In this document: positions 62,133-64,000 of the stretch, piece after piece | Layout of the letters: each line of letters begins with the position of its first letter | How positions within the stretch are numbered: the first letter of the stretch is position 1 | DNA from: Chitinophagales bacterium | GTDB taxonomy: Bacteria > Bacteroidota > Bacteroidia > Chitinophagales > UBA10324 | Length of the DNA stretch: 64,000 nt | Assembly: GCA_025057275.1 (NCBI GenBank) | Contig: JANWXQ010000020.1 | Span: 65,004 to 129,003, forward strand | Reading direction: 5' to 3' | Position numbers and translations under genes: made by a program | Notes under the pieces: generated by a model | What the model saw: the letters and a program-made list of their open reading frames with translations, nothing else | The model's database searches: none | Told to the model about the DNA's origin: nothing

Positions 62133-64000
62133 TCAGCGAACCAGGGTGACGTTTCCTGTCTTGGTAATGGAAGCCCCGTTAATGAAAGTGGCCTGTGCTT
62201 TCCACACATAGACGCCTACTTCGCAGGGCTGGCCTTTGTAGGTACCATCCCAGCCCGGGCTGTTCATGTTGTTCGTTTCAAACAACAATTCGCCCCAACG
62301 GTTGTAAACGGCATAGTACAGCGACGTGATGCCCAGCCCGCCCAGTTCATGGAACAGTTCGTTTCGACCATCGTTGTTGGGCGAAAAGGCTGTCGGGAAG
62401 AAGACGTCGTTCCAATAGACAACGTAAATAGGTCCGATCTTGAACGTATCGGAGCAATAGGCATTGTAGGCAATGAGCAGCACGTAAAACGTATCTATGT
62501 ACGTGTAAGTATGCGTCGGATTGGGTTCGCTGCTGGTGGTGCCGTCGCCAAAGTCCCACAGCAGGCCGGTATAAAACTCGGAGCAATTGGTAAAATGAAA
62601 CGTCGCCTGGCTAATATCGTATTTTTTTGTAATATCTTCTGCTACGGTAGCACAGGCGATCGGTTGCGGCAGCACCTCAATATAATTGGTGAGTGTCAAT
62701 GAGGCCTGACAGCCCTCGTTGGTAGTTACCGTCAGGCTAACGGTATAAACCCCTGGCCCGTAGGTGTGTGTGGGATTGACTTCCGTGCTGGTTTCGCCAT
62801 CGCCGAAGTCCCACAGGTAGGTGTCGCCCTGTTCGCTCTGATTGATAAACGTAACGGTAAACGGGGCACAGCCTCCGGTTTCCGAAACAAAGCCTGCCGT
62901 AGGCGACTGAAATACCGATATGGTTTTTTGGTATGAATTGGTACAGCCGAAAGTGTCGGTTACGGTAAGACTAACGGAGTAAGTTCCTTCTGCAGACCAT
63001 GTAAGTTGATACGGACCGGCACCGCTGCCAGAGAGTACCTGGGCACCACCAAAATCCCACTGGTATTGGGCAGCAGGTCCTGCCCCGCCCAGATAGGTCA
63101 GAACTGCCGGCGCACCGGTACACAGCTCATCGGGCAAGGAAAACGTCGGGTCGGGCAACGGGATGACCAGCACCGTAACGGTATCCTGATGCACACAGCC
63201 GCCGCTGCTGCTGGTGAGAATGTATTGGGTTGTAGTGGTAGGCGAATGCGTCAGCGAGCTGCTGTTTCCGCTGGCACCCGGGGGTACAGAGCTCCATGAG
63301 TAAGTGTAATTGCCAATTCCCCCCGTTAAACTGGAAGTGAGTTGCACCGTTCCCTGCCCGCAGATCAAATCGGGCTGAGCGGTAATCTGCGATTGATAAT
63401 CTTCATGAACGGTCACCCAAACGGTGTCCCGGGCCTCGCAAATGCCCCCTACGCCGGCAGTGACAATAAACTGATAGCTTCCAATGCCCGGCAATGTGGC
63501 CGTCGGTTTCTGCAAGGTGGCATCATTGAGGTATTGGGCATTGTTCCATTGGTATGGAGAAGGACCGTCCACATTCAAGGTTACGGTCGGTGTGGTTTCG
63601 CACACCAGCAGGTCAGGACCGGCGTTGATTTTGGGTGGAAAAACAATAATCTGATATCCATAAACCGACTGACCGGAAATCGGACAGGCATCGTCTTTAA
63701 CGGTTACGGTAAAAATATAGGTGCCCGTATCGCCGGGAGTGGTTTGCCAGACAAAATGAAAGGTGGCCGGATTGGTACCACTGACCGAATAGGTTGCTCC
63801 GGGAATAGTTATTCCCAGATTAGACGAAATGGAGACTTTATTGCCTGCATTGTTATCTACCGCCACCAGATCAAATTCCAGCAAAGAACCCGGACACACC
63901 TGCACGGTGTTGCTATCAATCAACGTTCCGCCCACCACATTCTGAATACCTAACGGAATCTGTGGGGGATCGTTACTGCATCCCTGAATAACTACCTGCA
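62133..64000 (-). CDS. PKD-repeat surface protein with T9SS type B (CHU_C) domain, 5' end cut by window
   Basis: The visible 622 residues are the C-terminal part of a large secreted protein; the frame is open to the window edge, so the start is missing. Several Ig/PKD-type repeats are seen, for example DQYLWDFGDGETS-like cores (YLWDFGDGETSTEVNPTHTY and GLLWDFGDGTTSSEPNPTHT). The end is the gliding-motility-associated C-terminal domain used for T9SS type B sorting: FFPTAFSPNNDGRNELF, YAVYNRWGELLFETNN, GWDGTYKGQPCEVGVYVW and TGNVTLVR. Such proteins are usually adhesins or cell-surface structural proteins. It converges on the small lipoprotein gene with about 70 bp between. Confidence 0.88.
   Translation of the reverse strand, partial: QVVIQGCSNDPPQIPLGIQNVVGGTLIDSNTVQVCPGSLLEFDLVAVDNNAGNKVSISSNLGITIPGATYSVSGTNPATFHFVWQTTPGDTGTYIFTVTVKDDACPISGQSVYGYQIIVFPPKINAGPDLLVCETTPTVTLNVDGPSPYQWNNAQYLNDATLQKPTATLPGIGSYQFIVTAGVGGICEARDTVWVTVHEDYQSQITAQPDLICGQGTVQLTSSLTGGIGNYTYSWSSVPPGASGNSSSLTHSPTTTTQYILTSSSGGCVHQDTVTVLVIPLPDPTFSLPDELCTGAPAVLTYLGGAGPAAQYQWDFGGAQVLSGSGAGPYQLTWSAEGTYSVSLTVTDTFGCTNSYQKTISVFQSPTAGFVSETGGCAPFTVTFINQSEQGDTYLWDFGDGETSTEVNPTHTYGPGVYTVSLTVTTNEGCQASLTLTNYIEVLPQPIACATVAEDITKKYDISQATFHFTNCSEFYTGLLWDFGDGTTSSEPNPTHTYTYIDTFYVLLIAYNAYCSDTFKIGPIYVVYWNDVFFPTAFSPNNDGRNELFHELGGLGITSLYYAVYNRWGELLFETNNMNSPGWDGTYKGQPCEVGVYVWKAQATFINGASITKTGNVTLVR

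Overview
The window is a stretch of a Bacteroidota chromosome. A Chitinophagales- or Sphingobacteria-like member would fit, but I cannot place it more finely. The evidence is: (i) type IX secretion (T9SS) C-terminal sorting domains of type A (3218-5299, 57476-61561) and type B (62133 to the right edge); (ii) Bacteroidota-restricted families (DUF4835, DUF1599, a BT_3928-like DoxX protein, Omp28, DUF4421); (iii) many -7 elements of the form TAnnTTTG instead of sigma70-type promoters; (iv) the bamD-rpoZ-coaBC-DUF4835-recN order; (v) a division/cell-wall (dcw) cluster without murF. I see no tRNA, rRNA, CRISPR array, insertion sequence, prophage or plasmid gene. Nearly all genes are housekeeping genes or secreted proteins.

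Layout. 1-5.3 kb: the end of clpC, fabI, and a secreted arylsulfotransferase-like protein. 5.3-10.4 kb (minus): envelope/repair operon bamD-rpoZ-coaBC-DUF4835-recN. 10.5-17.5 kb (plus): an alpha-oxoamine synthase (probably sphingolipid synthesis), carB with a possible attenuator in front, cvpA, a trpG/pabA-type amidotransferase, an alpha/beta hydrolase and a CBS protein. 17.6-24.0 kb (plus): a tricorn-like protease, accB-accC for malonyl-CoA, and a MORN-repeat protein. 24.1-41.4 kb (minus): a HerA/YjgR-type ATPase, then the whole dcw cluster, transcribed mraZ-rsmH-ftsL-pbp-murE-mraY-(62-aa ORF)-murD-ftsW-murG-murC-ftsQ-ftsA-ftsZ. Most of its genes overlap or nearly touch, and three 10-bp-spaced repeats precede mraZ. 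41.5-45.3 kb: aroK, a DoxX-like membrane protein, DUF1599, folP and a TPR lipoprotein.

45.3-50.3 kb: an M43-type metalloprotease and a ROK sugar kinase, followed by a decaying patch (a glycoside hydrolase 92 amino-terminal fragment and a DUF4421 gene with two in-frame TAA codons), then an MBL-fold hydrolase and ribH. 50.3-56 kb: a FecA-like TonB-dependent receptor, a beta-propeller-like protein and acetyl-CoA synthetase. 56-64 kb: an Omp28-type lipoprotein, a 0.5-kb non-coding region with several strong hairpins, a large subtilisin-like T9SS protease, a small lipoprotein, and a PKD-repeat protein cut by the window edge.

I found no clear new multi-gene system. The items most worth a second look are the hairpin-rich non-coding region at 57175-57340, the promoter-hairpin-leader arrangement before carB (whose product lacks the regulatory domain), the MraZ-type repeat array, the small basic ORF between mraY and murD, and the DUF4421 gene with two ochre codons.
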